The position numbers and the translations under genes are program-made. DNA of 64,000 nt from Bacteroidales bacterium (GTDB lineage Bacteria > Bacteroidota > Bacteroidia > Bacteroidales > F082). How positions within the stretch are numbered: the first letter of the stretch is position 1; each line of letters starts with the position of its first letter. The stretch is from positions 310,001-374,000 of the forward strand of contig JAFRRS010000023.1 of assembly GCA_017427985.1 (NCBI GenBank). The letters run 5' to 3'. The notes under the pieces were generated by a model that did no database searches, was not told the DNA's origin, and worked only from the letters and a program-made list of their open reading frames with translations. This document shows positions 45,312-55,088 of the stretch, piece after piece.

Positions 45312-46610
45312 ATGAATATCAATGATATAGAATACAAATCCATTGAGGAGATAAAAGCATTTCAAGAAGGTTTGCTTCATGAGGCGTTGGCATATCTGCA
45401 GGCTAATTCGCCGTATTATCAGCGGATGTTCAAGAGCTACGGCATCAACATTGAAAAGATTCGTCACATTGAGGATTTGGTGAAGATTCCGTTCACTGAG
45501 AAGAAGGATTTGCAGCTGTTCAACGACGAGTTTTTATGTTGTCCGAAGGCTAAAATCATTGATTACATCACCACTTCTGGCACTCTCGGCGACCCGGTGA
45601 CGTTCGGATGCACCGAGAAAGACCTGCAACGTCTGGCATTCAACGAGAAGAAATCGTTCGAGTGCGCAGGCGTGAAACCAGGCAATATCGTCCAGCTGAT
45701 GACGACCCTCGACAAGCGTTTCATGGCGGGACTGGCTTATTTTCTTGGGCTTCGCGAGCTCGGCTCCGGCGTGATTCGCGTCGGTAACGGCATCCCTGAG
45801 CTTCAGTGGGACACAATCAGACGCATCATGCCAGACACCATCATGTGCGTGCCGTCGTTCATCCTGAAGCTCATCCAATACGCTGAGGATCATAACATTG
45901 ACTACAAAAACAGCAGCATCCGCCGCATCATAGGCATAGGCGAAGGCTTACGCGACCAGAACTTCGACCTTAACCTTCTTGGCAGGAAAATCAAGGAGAA
46001 ATGGGACGTTCAGCTGTTCGCCACTTATTCCTCGACGGAGATGGGAGCCACATTCTCGGAATGTGAATACGGTCAAGGCGGGCACGTGCATCCGGAGCTG
46101 ATAATCGTTGAAATCATTGGCGAAGACGGTCTTCCAGTCCCTGACGGACAGCCTGGCGAGATCGTCGTCACAACACTTGGCGTGGAAGGCATGCCGCTGC
46201 TGCGTTTCCGCACTGGCGACATCGCCGCGAAGATTGTAGAGCAATGCAAATGCGGACGCAACTCCTACCGCCTCACCCCTCTCGTGGGACGCAAAAACAA
46301 CATGATAAAACTCAAAGGCACAACGCTTTATCCGCCAGCAATAAACGACGTTTTGGACAACACCGACTACGTTGAAAACTACGTGATTGAAGTTCGCCAG
46401 AGCGAGGCTGGAACCGACGACGTTGTTGTGAAGATAGGATTGAAATACCAACCGGAATTTGATGTTGTGAAAGAGCTGAAAGACAGCTTCCGTTCGCGCA
46501 TCAGAGTGGCGCCGCAGATTGAAGTGCATCCCGTTGAGGAAATCCAAAAGATAAACTATCCGGCAAAGAGCCGTAAACCCATAAAATTCATCGACTTAAG
46601 AAACAAATAA
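45312..46610 (+). CDS. PaaK-like adenylate-forming enzyme (aryl-CoA/ACP ligase)
   Basis: This is a 432-residue member of the phenylacetate-CoA ligase branch. It has the P-loop-like motif ITTSGTLGDPVTFG, YSSTEMGATFSECEYGQGGH (A5) and LRFRTGDIAAKI (A8). EQCKCGRNSYRLTPLVGR is a Cys pair typical of PaaK. It would activate an aromatic acid, most simply the coumarate made by the ammonia-lyase, as its adenylate and thioester. It overlaps the acyltransferase gene by 1 base. Confidence 0.9.
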   Translation: MNINDIEYKSIEEIKAFQEGLLHEALAYLQANSPYYQRMFKSYGINIEKIRHIEDLVKIPFTEKKDLQLFNDEFLCCPKAKIIDYITTSGTLGDPVTFGCTEKDLQRLAFNEKKSFECAGVKPGNIVQLMTTLDKRFMAGLAYFLGLRELGSGVIRVGNGIPELQWDTIRRIMPDTIMCVPSFILKLIQYAEDHNIDYKNSSIRRIIGIGEGLRDQNFDLNLLGRKIKEKWDVQLFATYSSTEMGATFSECEYGQGGHVHPELIIVEIIGEDGLPVPDGQPGEIVVTTLGVEGMPLLRFRTGDIAAKIVEQCKCGRNSYRLTPLVGRKNNMIKLKGTTLYPPAINDVLDNTDYVENYVIEVRQSEAGTDDVVVKIGLKYQPEFDVVKELKDSFRSRIRVAPQIEVHPVEEIQKINYPAKSRKPIKFIDLRNK

Positions 46611-47719
46611 TGGCTAATTTCGACGACATAAGACCTTACAACGCCGACGAGCTTCCAGCCGCCATGCAACGCATCGCCGACAGCGAGCTGATTCCGTCGA
46701 TTGCAAACTATCTGATGCCTGGAGCAGATGCGGAAATATTGCGCAACAGACTTCGTAATATAAAAAACATCAAAGAGTTACAAGTCGGCTTTTTAAAAGA
46801 AGTCATTGAGATTCTTTTAAAAAAGACCACTACGAAATTCGACTGGTCGGGATTGGAAAACATCAAAGAGAAGAAGCCTTATCTGTTCGTTTCGAACCAT
46901 CGTGACATTGTGCTTGACGCGATGTTTCTGCAATATATTTTGAACGCTGGCGGTCACAACACATGCCAAATCACTTTCGGAAGCAACCTCATGGAGTACC
47001 CTCTCGTCGTTGATTTCGGCAAGGCGAACAAGATGTTCCGCATCGAGCGCGGCGGCAACAGGATGGAGTTTTACAACAACCTGATGCACACCTCCGACTA
47101 CATGCGCCACGTCATCACTGAGGAGAAGGAATCGGTGTGGATTGCGCAGCGCAACGGGCGCACGAAAGACGGCATCGACGCCACCGACCCAGCCATCATC
47201 AAGATGTTTTGGATGAGCAGAAGAGACGACAAGGTGAAGTCTTTGGCTGAACTGAACATCGTGCCGATTGCTGTCTCTTACGAGTGGGAATCGTGCGACA
47301 AGCTGAAAACACTGGAACTTTACGCTACGAAGGTCAACGGGAGATATGAGAAACGACCTGAAGAAGACCTCAACAGCATCCTCACAGGCATCATGCAGCC
47401 GAAAGGTCACGTGCATTTCCACATCTGCGAGCCCGTGACCGAAGACGACCTACATAGGATGGACAACACCCCTGGCGATTACTTCAACAACATCGCGAAG
47501 CTGATGGACGAGCGAATCAACTCGGGCTATATGTCGATGCCTAACAATTTCATTGCCAACGACTTACGCAGCGAATCAAATAAATACGCCAGTCATTACA
47601 CTGAGAAACAAAAAGCCGATTTCTTGCAGTATATGAAATGGATCGAGATGTACAAAGACCTCGATCAGGCGCTTTTGAGAGACATCTTCTTAGGAATCTA
47701 CGGGAATTCAGTAAGATAG
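46610..47719 (+). CDS. PlsC-like (glycerol-phosphate) acyltransferase, divergent motif
   Basis: This is a 369-residue soluble acyltransferase-like protein. The catalytic region reads FVSNHRDIVLDAMFLQYIL. The His and Asp are six residues apart, one more than in the usual NHxxxxD. MFRIERGGNRMEFYNN and WIAQRNGRTKDG are the later conserved blocks (the latter in place of FPEGTR). Such NHRDI proteins are usually annotated as 1-acylglycerol-3-phosphate acyltransferases in Bacteroidota. It ends the plus-strand cluster and converges on the lipoprotein gene with a 2-base gap. Confidence 0.8.
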   Translation: MANFDDIRPYNADELPAAMQRIADSELIPSIANYLMPGADAEILRNRLRNIKNIKELQVGFLKEVIEILLKKTTTKFDWSGLENIKEKKPYLFVSNHRDIVLDAMFLQYILNAGGHNTCQITFGSNLMEYPLVVDFGKANKMFRIERGGNRMEFYNNLMHTSDYMRHVITEEKESVWIAQRNGRTKDGIDATDPAIIKMFWMSRRDDKVKSLAELNIVPIAVSYEWESCDKLKTLELYATKVNGRYEKRPEEDLNSILTGIMQPKGHVHFHICEPVTEDDLHRMDNTPGDYFNNIAKLMDERINSGYMSMPNNFIANDLRSESNKYASHYTEKQKADFLQYMKWIEMYKDLDQALLRDIFLGIYGNSVR

Positions 47720-47721
47720 GG

Positions 47722-50103
47722 CTATTTCAGGACGTTAAGCATCTGCTCGCCCAGACCGATTTGATAGCCTTTGGCTTCAAATATCACCTCTTCTTTATCG
47801 TTTAGTATCATAAAAACAGGAAGGTTTTCTGTTGGGATATCTTCTTTGATTTTAAAAACGATATTTTTCGGTAACTCATTGAATCTCTTCAATTTGAAAT
47901 TCTTCAGACTCTCCTCGTCTTTGAAAATGAATGTCATTTCGCCACCCCAATTTTCAAATTCTTCTTTTAAAATAGAAATATCCTGCATGGTGTGGGTGGT
48001 TGGCTCGCTGCCGCCGTCGAGATATGCGACGATTCGTAATTGAGACGCGACGTTTTGAGACGTTTCAGGAAACGTCTCTACGATGGGTTCGCGCATTATC
48101 AATTCAATATTCGTTGTCTCGCCGCTCTCTATCCTAAAGAAACACAATCTGTTAAGGACGCTGCCGTCGGGGAGACGCGGACCATAGCTCAATGCGTAAT
48201 AACCTGCGTCGAGCGTGATGCCACCCTCAGCCATCATCTGCGACAATGTCATTCCGACATCCATTCCCGGGTCCATGGCGTCGTATGCCAAGAGGTCGAA
48301 GGTGTTGCCGTTGAATTTTTTTATTGAAAAATGGGTGTAATAACGAGGATTGTCATCGCCCTGATATTTTATCATTAATATACCTGGTTTTTGAGACGTT
48401 TCAGGAAACGTCTCTACAGGGGTAAAATAAACATCATTCCATTGATTATCAAAATATTGCACCTTTCCTGTAACAGGGTCAATCCTTGATGGAATGCCTG
48501 ATGTGCGTGCCAACGCCACGAAGAAAATGTCGCGCGAATGCGAGTCGGCATGACGCGAACGCATCACTCCTGCGGGCGACATCGGGATTCTGCGGACGTT
48601 CAAATCATCACGGATGGCGATGCTGTCGCGGACAAAATCAATAATTTCATTAATATTATCAAAATGTATTAATTTTGTACGATACGGGCGCAACATTTCA
48701 TTGGAAACGCGCGGATTATAAATATATTCATCGTCAAAACTGCAATTATCAAGGCAATCAACCAAAACATCAATCGAAACATCACGCAAATCCTTGTCGG
48801 TGATGACGTTCAAAATCTTGTACGCCTTCTCTTCTTTCCCATTTCCTCTCGCATAATCAATGAAATCCTTGATTGTCTGGCAATTGCCCCATGACTTCTC
48901 CAACAAACCGATATCATAATCGCCAACACAATTCTCATATTTATTCAATTCAATATGGAAATTACGCACAAAATCCTCATATTTCAGGCGTTCGTCATTT
49001 TTGGCACGCATCTCGGCTGAAACGTCAGGGATACGGGCATTTTCGACAGGAGGGATTATGTTGTAATCGTATGATTCAACACCCGCAGAGACGCACGGCC
49101 GTGCGTCTCTACAGATGGTGATTGTGAGCGTATCGGTCGAACCAATTGGCACCACCTCGAAACCGAATATTCCGTCCTTCGACGCGTAAACCATCATCGT
49201 GCCCAATCCTGCCATCAACCATGTATTCCCTTGATTATCAGTGTATTTCGTCGCAACGGTGTTATATTCCGAATAATTGTAAATCTTGAAATCAACGCGC
49301 GCGTCAGGAACAGCATTGCCATCTTTGTCGACGACTTCTACATTCAATTTTGCCGTCTCAGCATAGTTTCCGATAACATTTATCTCGGTGTAATTCGTTG
49401 TCCTGTCGATGACTTCCTCCGGACCGTCGTAATCACCGAAAACGCGAGTGTGTACAAGCAACGCGCGCGAAGCAGGAGCATTGAACCAGCCCAAATCGAG
49501 CACCGGTTCAGGCTCGCAGGCACCGAGAAAATGCCATTTGCCGTCGACCCAAGCCTCCACCCAAGCATGGTTGTCGTCGCAGTGCGCCCAGCGCGGCACG
49601 TAAACCTGACGGGCAGGGATGCACATCGTGCGAAGAGCGGCAACAAGCAGCGTCGACTCCTCACCGCAGCGTCCCCACGAGGTTTTGATGGTCGCCATCG
49701 GGGAACTGGTTCTTGAATCCGAGCCTTTGTAGTTCACCTTCTCATGACACCAGTGGTTGATTTCCAACACGGCATCATACATCGACAAATCTTTGACACG
49801 GTTGTATAATTCATCATAATACACCGTCCGGAAATCATCCAAATTCTCGTTATTAACTCGAATCGGGAGCACAAAATGCTTGAACTCGCGCTCAGGAACA
49901 GATTTCCCCCACGGCAACTCTTCTTTTGCCTTGAAAGACGCCTGGATATTGTTCAAAAAATAGTCTTCTGTGTAATCAACGGCATCACATGAAGGCATGT
50001 AAGCATAAAGAAACCGCAACGCTTTCTGATCTTTTTGTAATTGACTGTTAGTACAAGATGTTGCTAATAAGGCGACTGCTAAAAGTAGTAATAATTTTTT
50101 CAT
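47722..50103 (-). CDS. Transglutaminase-like lipoprotein containing translated palindromic repeats
   Basis: This is a 793-residue protein with a lipoprotein signal (KKLLLLLAVALLATSC, lipid Cys17). The transglutaminase-core domain at about 95-210 has Cys146 (TSWGRCGEES) and His179 (DDNHAWVEAWV); the third residue is probably an acidic one in FLGACEPEP. A carboxypeptidase-regulatory-like beta domain lies at about 245-330. A second, incomplete transglutaminase-like stretch is at ~520-560 (RSRHADSHSRDIFFVALAR). Three 28-bp palindromes are read in frame as CRDARPCVSA (~331-340) and VETFPETSQ twice (~563 and ~675). Start overlaps the ATP-grasp stop by 3 bases. Function is unknown. Confidence 0.85.
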   Translation of the reverse strand: MKKLLLLLAVALLATSCTNSQLQKDQKALRFLYAYMPSCDAVDYTEDYFLNNIQASFKAKEELPWGKSVPEREFKHFVLPIRVNNENLDDFRTVYYDELYNRVKDLSMYDAVLEINHWCHEKVNYKGSDSRTSSPMATIKTSWGRCGEESTLLVAALRTMCIPARQVYVPRWAHCDDNHAWVEAWVDGKWHFLGACEPEPVLDLGWFNAPASRALLVHTRVFGDYDGPEEVIDRTTNYTEINVIGNYAETAKLNVEVVDKDGNAVPDARVDFKIYNYSEYNTVATKYTDNQGNTWLMAGLGTMMVYASKDGIFGFEVVPIGSTDTLTITICRDARPCVSAGVESYDYNIIPPVENARIPDVSAEMRAKNDERLKYEDFVRNFHIELNKYENCVGDYDIGLLEKSWGNCQTIKDFIDYARGNGKEEKAYKILNVITDKDLRDVSIDVLVDCLDNCSFDDEYIYNPRVSNEMLRPYRTKLIHFDNINEIIDFVRDSIAIRDDLNVRRIPMSPAGVMRSRHADSHSRDIFFVALARTSGIPSRIDPVTGKVQYFDNQWNDVYFTPVETFPETSQKPGILMIKYQGDDNPRYYTHFSIKKFNGNTFDLLAYDAMDPGMDVGMTLSQMMAEGGITLDAGYYALSYGPRLPDGSVLNRLCFFRIESGETTNIELIMREPIVETFPETSQNVASQLRIVAYLDGGSEPTTHTMQDISILKEEFENWGGEMTFIFKDEESLKNFKLKRFNELPKNIVFKIKEDIPTENLPVFMILNDKEEVIFEAKGYQIGLGEQMLNVLK
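48054..48081. repeat. 28-bp dispersed palindrome, variant B, copy 1 (inside CDS)
   Basis: TTTGAGACGTTTC-AGGAAACGTCTCTAC, identical to the copy at 48390-48417. On the coding strand it reads as VETFPETSQ. Confidence 0.9.
48390..48417. repeat. 28-bp dispersed palindrome, variant B, copy 2 (inside CDS)
   Basis: Identical 28-bp sequence to 48054-48081, 336 bp away and in the same reading frame and orientation, again encoding VETFPETSQ. Confidence 0.9.
49085..49112. repeat. 28-bp dispersed palindrome, variant A (inside CDS)
   Basis: GCAGAGACGCACGG followed by CCGTGCGTCTCTAC, the same inner palindrome as at 28396-28423. It is read in another frame than the two variant B copies and encodes CRDARPCVSA. 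Confidence 0.9.
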
Positions 50104-51248
50104 ATAAATTCTGTTAAGTCAGAATTCAGTATTTCTTGCAATTCATTTCGATGTGCTTTGTCGGTCTTCATGAACAGGAATCCCCACACGCTCATTGCAG
50201 GATTCATGATATCGCGGGTCTCGACAACGCCATGGAAATGCTTCTTGATCTTCTCAAAATCAAGGGCTTTTGTTGTCTCGTATGGCTTGTCGAGAACAAT
50301 AAAACTGAAAACATCGTCCTCGATACCGTTCCACATCGTGGCGTAATCAGGATGGATGCCTTCGAAGAAAGCCTGAACCGGCAGCAAACCGCAGGTGTGA
50401 CGTGTCAAGTCGTTGAGGCACATGCCTGCAAAACGCAGCGGATTAACCTCAATCGGGATAGCCTTGCCTGAGTTTTTGTCAACGCGGAACTCCACATGCA
50501 TCGGGAAGTTGCGGAGGTTGAGAACGCCGTTCAAGTCAATGAGGAACTGGTTAAACGGACCGTAGTTTTTCTCAAAAATCTCCTTGCTCATGCAGTAAAG
50601 ACGGTCGCTGACGTCAGTCTCGGACTTGAAAATATGATGGAAGATATTGATAATGTTAGGTTTGCCTTCTTTGTCATAATAAGCGTCGACGGCGTATTCC
50701 TCGCCTTGGATGAAGTCCTCAAGAACGAATTTGCCGCTTTTCACCACTGTTTCAGGGAACACAGCGCACTGCTTGGCGAAGTTCTTGTCGATATCGTCCA
50801 AAGCGGCATTCCATTCTGCTTTGCTGCGCACGATGTACACGCCCACGCTGAGGAATCCGACTGCAGGTTTTATAACCAAAGGCAATGGCAATTCATCTGG
50901 ATTCAACGAGCGTAACTCGTTCATTTCCACTTCTTTATAGTAGAAATCAGGGAAAATCTTGGCGCAGATCTTACGGAACTCCGCCTTGTCTTTCACAATC
51001 TTCACCTTCTCAATGAGCTCCGAGCCGGCAAGGTGCGGATACAGCCACACGAGGGCGTTTTCCGACACGGCGTAGAGCTTACCGGTTTGCTGGTATTTTG
51101 CCACGAACTCGTTGTCGTTCAGCAGGTTGAGATTATGTCCCTGCTTCACCAGAAGCTCCGACATCTCATTTTTCAGCACTGCTATTTGGCTTTTCTCAAG
51201 GTATTCGACCAGAGGCGCTGAGACATATGGTTTTTCAAGTATTATCAT
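50100..51248 (-). CDS. ATP-grasp domain protein
   Basis: The ATG at 51248 gives 382 residues. The GTG reading from 51269 starts inside a hairpin and is less likely. The ATP-grasp fold is indicated by PLVIKPAVGFLSVGVYIVRSKAEW (ATP-binding loop), VLEDFIQGEEYAVDAYYDKEG, and EFRVDKNSGKAIPIEVNPLRFAGM (metal-binding Glu and Asn). Relatives ligate a carboxylate to an amine or thiol. No substrate can be given. It is co-translated with the transglutaminase-like lipoprotein (4-base overlap), which may be functionally linked. Confidence 0.8.
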   Translation of the reverse strand: MIILEKPYVSAPLVEYLEKSQIAVLKNEMSELLVKQGHNLNLLNDNEFVAKYQQTGKLYAVSENALVWLYPHLAGSELIEKVKIVKDKAEFRKICAKIFPDFYYKEVEMNELRSLNPDELPLPLVIKPAVGFLSVGVYIVRSKAEWNAALDDIDKNFAKQCAVFPETVVKSGKFVLEDFIQGEEYAVDAYYDKEGKPNIINIFHHIFKSETDVSDRLYCMSKEIFEKNYGPFNQFLIDLNGVLNLRNFPMHVEFRVDKNSGKAIPIEVNPLRFAGMCLNDLTRHTCGLLPVQAFFEGIHPDYATMWNGIEDDVFSFIVLDKPYETTKALDFEKIKKHFHGVVETRDIMNPAMSVWGFLFMKTDKAHRNELQEILNSDLTEFI

Positions 51249-51263
51249 GATTTTCTTTTTAAA

Positions 51264-52614
<1,351 letters not shown>

Positions 52615-52628
52615 TTAATTCCTATTTT

Positions 52629-52665
52629 TGTCATTACGAGCATAGTCGAGAAATCCTCAATGACA
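52629..52665. repeat. REP-like inverted repeat in the rel-purA gap
   Basis: TGTCATT (52629-52635) and AATGACA (52659-52665) enclose ACGAGCATAGTCGAGAAATC. It resembles the dispersed TGTCATTnCGA...AATGACA intergenic repeats common in Bacteroidota genomes. Confidence 0.55.
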
Positions 52666-52687
52666 GGTCACAAAATTACAAAAAATT

Positions 52688-54910
52688 TCAGCTTCTCTTC
52701 CCCACTCTTTCAACTTTTTTCACGAGGTCGATCTTTTTGATGTTAACTATAAGATTTTCAAGGGTTTTCAGGTTGTTGACATACAGCGACACCTGGGTCA
52801 CGACCATCCCGCCCTCGGTTTTCATCTCCATGGAGCGCATGTCGAGTTTTTCCTTGTTGGTGATGAGGTCAAAGAGCATCGCGCCAAAGCCCATCTTATT
52901 GACTGCGAATATCTTAAGTGTCGCCAAAAATGCGAAGTCATCGTCGAACTGCCATTTTGCCTTCACAATATTCTGACCATAGCGCGACATGAGTTTCATC
53001 GCCTCGGGGCAGTCGGGGTGATGTATCTGGACCGGCTGTCCGGGCAGGCTGATGGCGACAACGTCGTCGCCAGGTATCGGGGTGCAGCAGGTGGCGATGG
53101 TGTAGCCTTCAGCGCCCCCTATTTCCTTGATGCCGTCGTTCTTCTTTTGCGAAGTCGGACGCACAAAGCCAAGAGTGAGGTATTTCACGAGATAATCAGA
53201 CCAGCTCGACTCGTTGCGCTTGAAAAACGACTCCACTTCCTGCAATCCGACTTTTTTGATTGCCACATAATAATAAAGGTCGTTGCGAGTGGCGAAATTG
53301 AGGCTTTCGGCGAGGTCGGAACGGTTCTGCCTGCTGAAATCGATTTTCAGCTTGTCGAAATACTCTTTCAGCATTGCCTTGCCTTTTTCCTTATACACCT
53401 TCCGGAAATCCTTGATGCCTGCTTTGAGTTTGCTTTTCGCTCCCGACGTGGCGAGGTAGTCGAACCATTTCTCCTGCGGTTCCTGGAACTCCGAAGTAAT
53501 GACCTCCACTTGGTCGCCCATCTTGAGCTCAGTTTGCAATGGCGCGAGGTTTTTGTTGATATTGGCGCCGACGCAGTGGTTGCCGAGGTCGCTGTGGATG
53601 CTGTAGGCAAAATCGAGGACGGTGGAGCCTTTGGGCAGTGTCATCTTGTCGCCTTTCGGGGTGAAGACGAAAATCTCATCGTTGAAGAGGTCGAGGCGGA
53701 AACTGTCAATAAACTCTATCGCCGAGACGCGGTTCTCGTCAGCCTGCTGCACGAGGTCTTTCACAACCTTCATCCACAGGTCGAGACCGCTTTCCTCGGT
53801 GGTGTTCTTGTCGCGATATTTCCAATAGGCGGCGAAACCGTTTTCCGCGATGTCGTCCATGCGCTTGGTGCGTATCTGCGTCTCAATCCAGTTGCCTTGT
53901 TTGTTCATGAACACGGCATGAATCGAGGAATATCCGTTGGTTTTCGGGAACGACACCCAGTCGCGCATCTTCTTGTTGTCGGGGTAATAATATTTCGTGA
54001 AGACGGCAAATGTCTCCCAGCACCTGATTTTCTCCATCTCCACATCGTCGCAGTCGATGATGATGCGGGCGACATACACGTCGTAGACCTCATCTATCGA
54101 CATTCCGAACTTCGCCATTCGTTCCCACACCGAGCTGACGTTGCGTTCAATCGCCATAGTCCTGACGCTGATGCCCATCTTGTCAAGTTCGTTTCTCACA
54201 GGGGCGAGAAACTCTTCTATCTCATTGATTTTCTTTTCCCTAAGATTAAGAAGCTGTTTCTCCACCGACTCATAGACCTGCGGGTTGATATATTTCAGGC
54301 AAAGGTCGTCGAGTTCGAGTTTTATCTTATAAAGACCGAGGCGGTAGGCCAGCGGGGCGTAAATCTGGGTTGTTTCCGACGCTATCTTCAGCTGCTTGTG
54401 ATGCGGCATGGAGCTGAGGGTGCGCATGTTGTGCAGGCGGTCGGCGAGCTTGACGAGGATGACGCGGATGTCGTACGACATGCTCATGATGACTTTCTTA
54501 AACGTCTCAGCCTGAAGGCTTTTCACGCTCTCGTCGAAGTCCTCGGATGTGAGTTTGGTGACGCCGTCGACTATCTGCGCCACTTTGTCGCCGAAGTGTT
54601 CGCTGATGTATTCCAAGGTATAGTCGGTGTCTTCGACAACGTCGTGGAGGAGTGCGCAGATGATGGAGGTGCGGCCCATGCCCATCTCGCCTGCTATGAT
54701 GGTGGCGACGGCGAGGGGGTGGTACATATAAGGCTCGCCTGAGCGGCGGCGGGCGTCCTTATGGGCGTTGGCGGCGAGGAGGTACGCCTCGGTGACGAGG
54801 GCAACGTCCTGGTCGTTCTTGCGCGACTTCCAGCATTGGAGGAGAACGCCGAACTGCCTTTCGAGTTCGTTTTTTTCGTCTTGGGAGTAGGTGTCGGGTA
54901 GGGTCATCAT
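52688..54910 (-). CDS. Bifunctional (p)ppGpp synthetase/hydrolase (Rel/SpoT family)
   Basis: This is a 740-residue protein. The HD hydrolase domain has RRSGEPYMYHPLAVA and ALLHDVVEDTDYT. The synthetase domain at about 240-360 has VYDVYVARIIIDC, WVSFPKTNGYSSIH and ETQIRTKRMDDIAE. A TGS domain (EIFVFTPKGDKMTLPKGSTV), a helical region with a Cys/His-rich segment (IATCCTPIPGDDVV) and a C-terminal ACT domain follow. Intact HDxxED and synthetase motifs suggest both activities. It controls the stringent response. A near-ideal promoter lies upstream. Confidence 0.95.
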   Translation of the reverse strand: MMTLPDTYSQDEKNELERQFGVLLQCWKSRKNDQDVALVTEAYLLAANAHKDARRRSGEPYMYHPLAVATIIAGEMGMGRTSIICALLHDVVEDTDYTLEYISEHFGDKVAQIVDGVTKLTSEDFDESVKSLQAETFKKVIMSMSYDIRVILVKLADRLHNMRTLSSMPHHKQLKIASETTQIYAPLAYRLGLYKIKLELDDLCLKYINPQVYESVEKQLLNLREKKINEIEEFLAPVRNELDKMGISVRTMAIERNVSSVWERMAKFGMSIDEVYDVYVARIIIDCDDVEMEKIRCWETFAVFTKYYYPDNKKMRDWVSFPKTNGYSSIHAVFMNKQGNWIETQIRTKRMDDIAENGFAAYWKYRDKNTTEESGLDLWMKVVKDLVQQADENRVSAIEFIDSFRLDLFNDEIFVFTPKGDKMTLPKGSTVLDFAYSIHSDLGNHCVGANINKNLAPLQTELKMGDQVEVITSEFQEPQEKWFDYLATSGAKSKLKAGIKDFRKVYKEKGKAMLKEYFDKLKIDFSRQNRSDLAESLNFATRNDLYYYVAIKKVGLQEVESFFKRNESSWSDYLVKYLTLGFVRPTSQKKNDGIKEIGGAEGYTIATCCTPIPGDDVVAISLPGQPVQIHHPDCPEAMKLMSRYGQNIVKAKWQFDDDFAFLATLKIFAVNKMGFGAMLFDLITNKEKLDMRSMEMKTEGGMVVTQVSLYVNNLKTLENLIVNIKKIDLVKKVERVGKRS

Positions 54911-54930
54911 GGCAAATGAAAAAAATCATG

Positions 54931-54961
54931 CAAAATTACAAAGGATTTCCGAAAATTACAA
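54931..54961 (-). promoter_or_regulatory. rel/spoT promoter
   Basis: On the minus strand TTG is followed after 20 bases by TAATTTTG (54938-54931), just upstream of the ATG at 54910. Confidence 0.65.
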
Positions 54962-55009
54962 GTTGAAATTTTATTTTTTTAAAAACAACGTGGCAATTAA
55001 AATTTTTTG

Positions 55010-55088
55010 TATCTTTGCATCCTGAAAAGCCAATTCCGTATGTGGTTCCCTTTTTAGGGTAATTGCTTTGTACGGTTGGCTTTTTTTA
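55010..55088 (+). ncRNA. Candidate structured small RNA with own promoter and terminator
   Basis: TATCTTTG (55010-55017) is a promoter box with no ORF behind it. The following ~65 bases fold into one long stem: AAAAGCCAA (55025) pairs with TTGGCTTTT (55076), and CCGTA (55036) with TACGG (55071), separated by a 2-base bulge. An inner hairpin CCCT-TTTT-AGGG (55048-55059) sits inside, and the outer stem is followed by a T run. It fits a short autonomous RNA ending at an intrinsic terminator, on the strand opposite to the following gene. I recognise no known family. Confidence 0.5.

Noticed and set aside
53018..54742. 574-codon plus-strand open frame opposite the Rel/SpoT gene
   Set aside because: It is antisense to a gene with all expected motifs. 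Its Val/His/Asp-rich composition is what the complement of a GC-rich third-position coding frame produces.
55021..55088. preQ1 or SAM riboswitch
   Set aside because: The sequence does not contain the conserved cores of those classes as I know them, and no gene starts downstream on the same strand.
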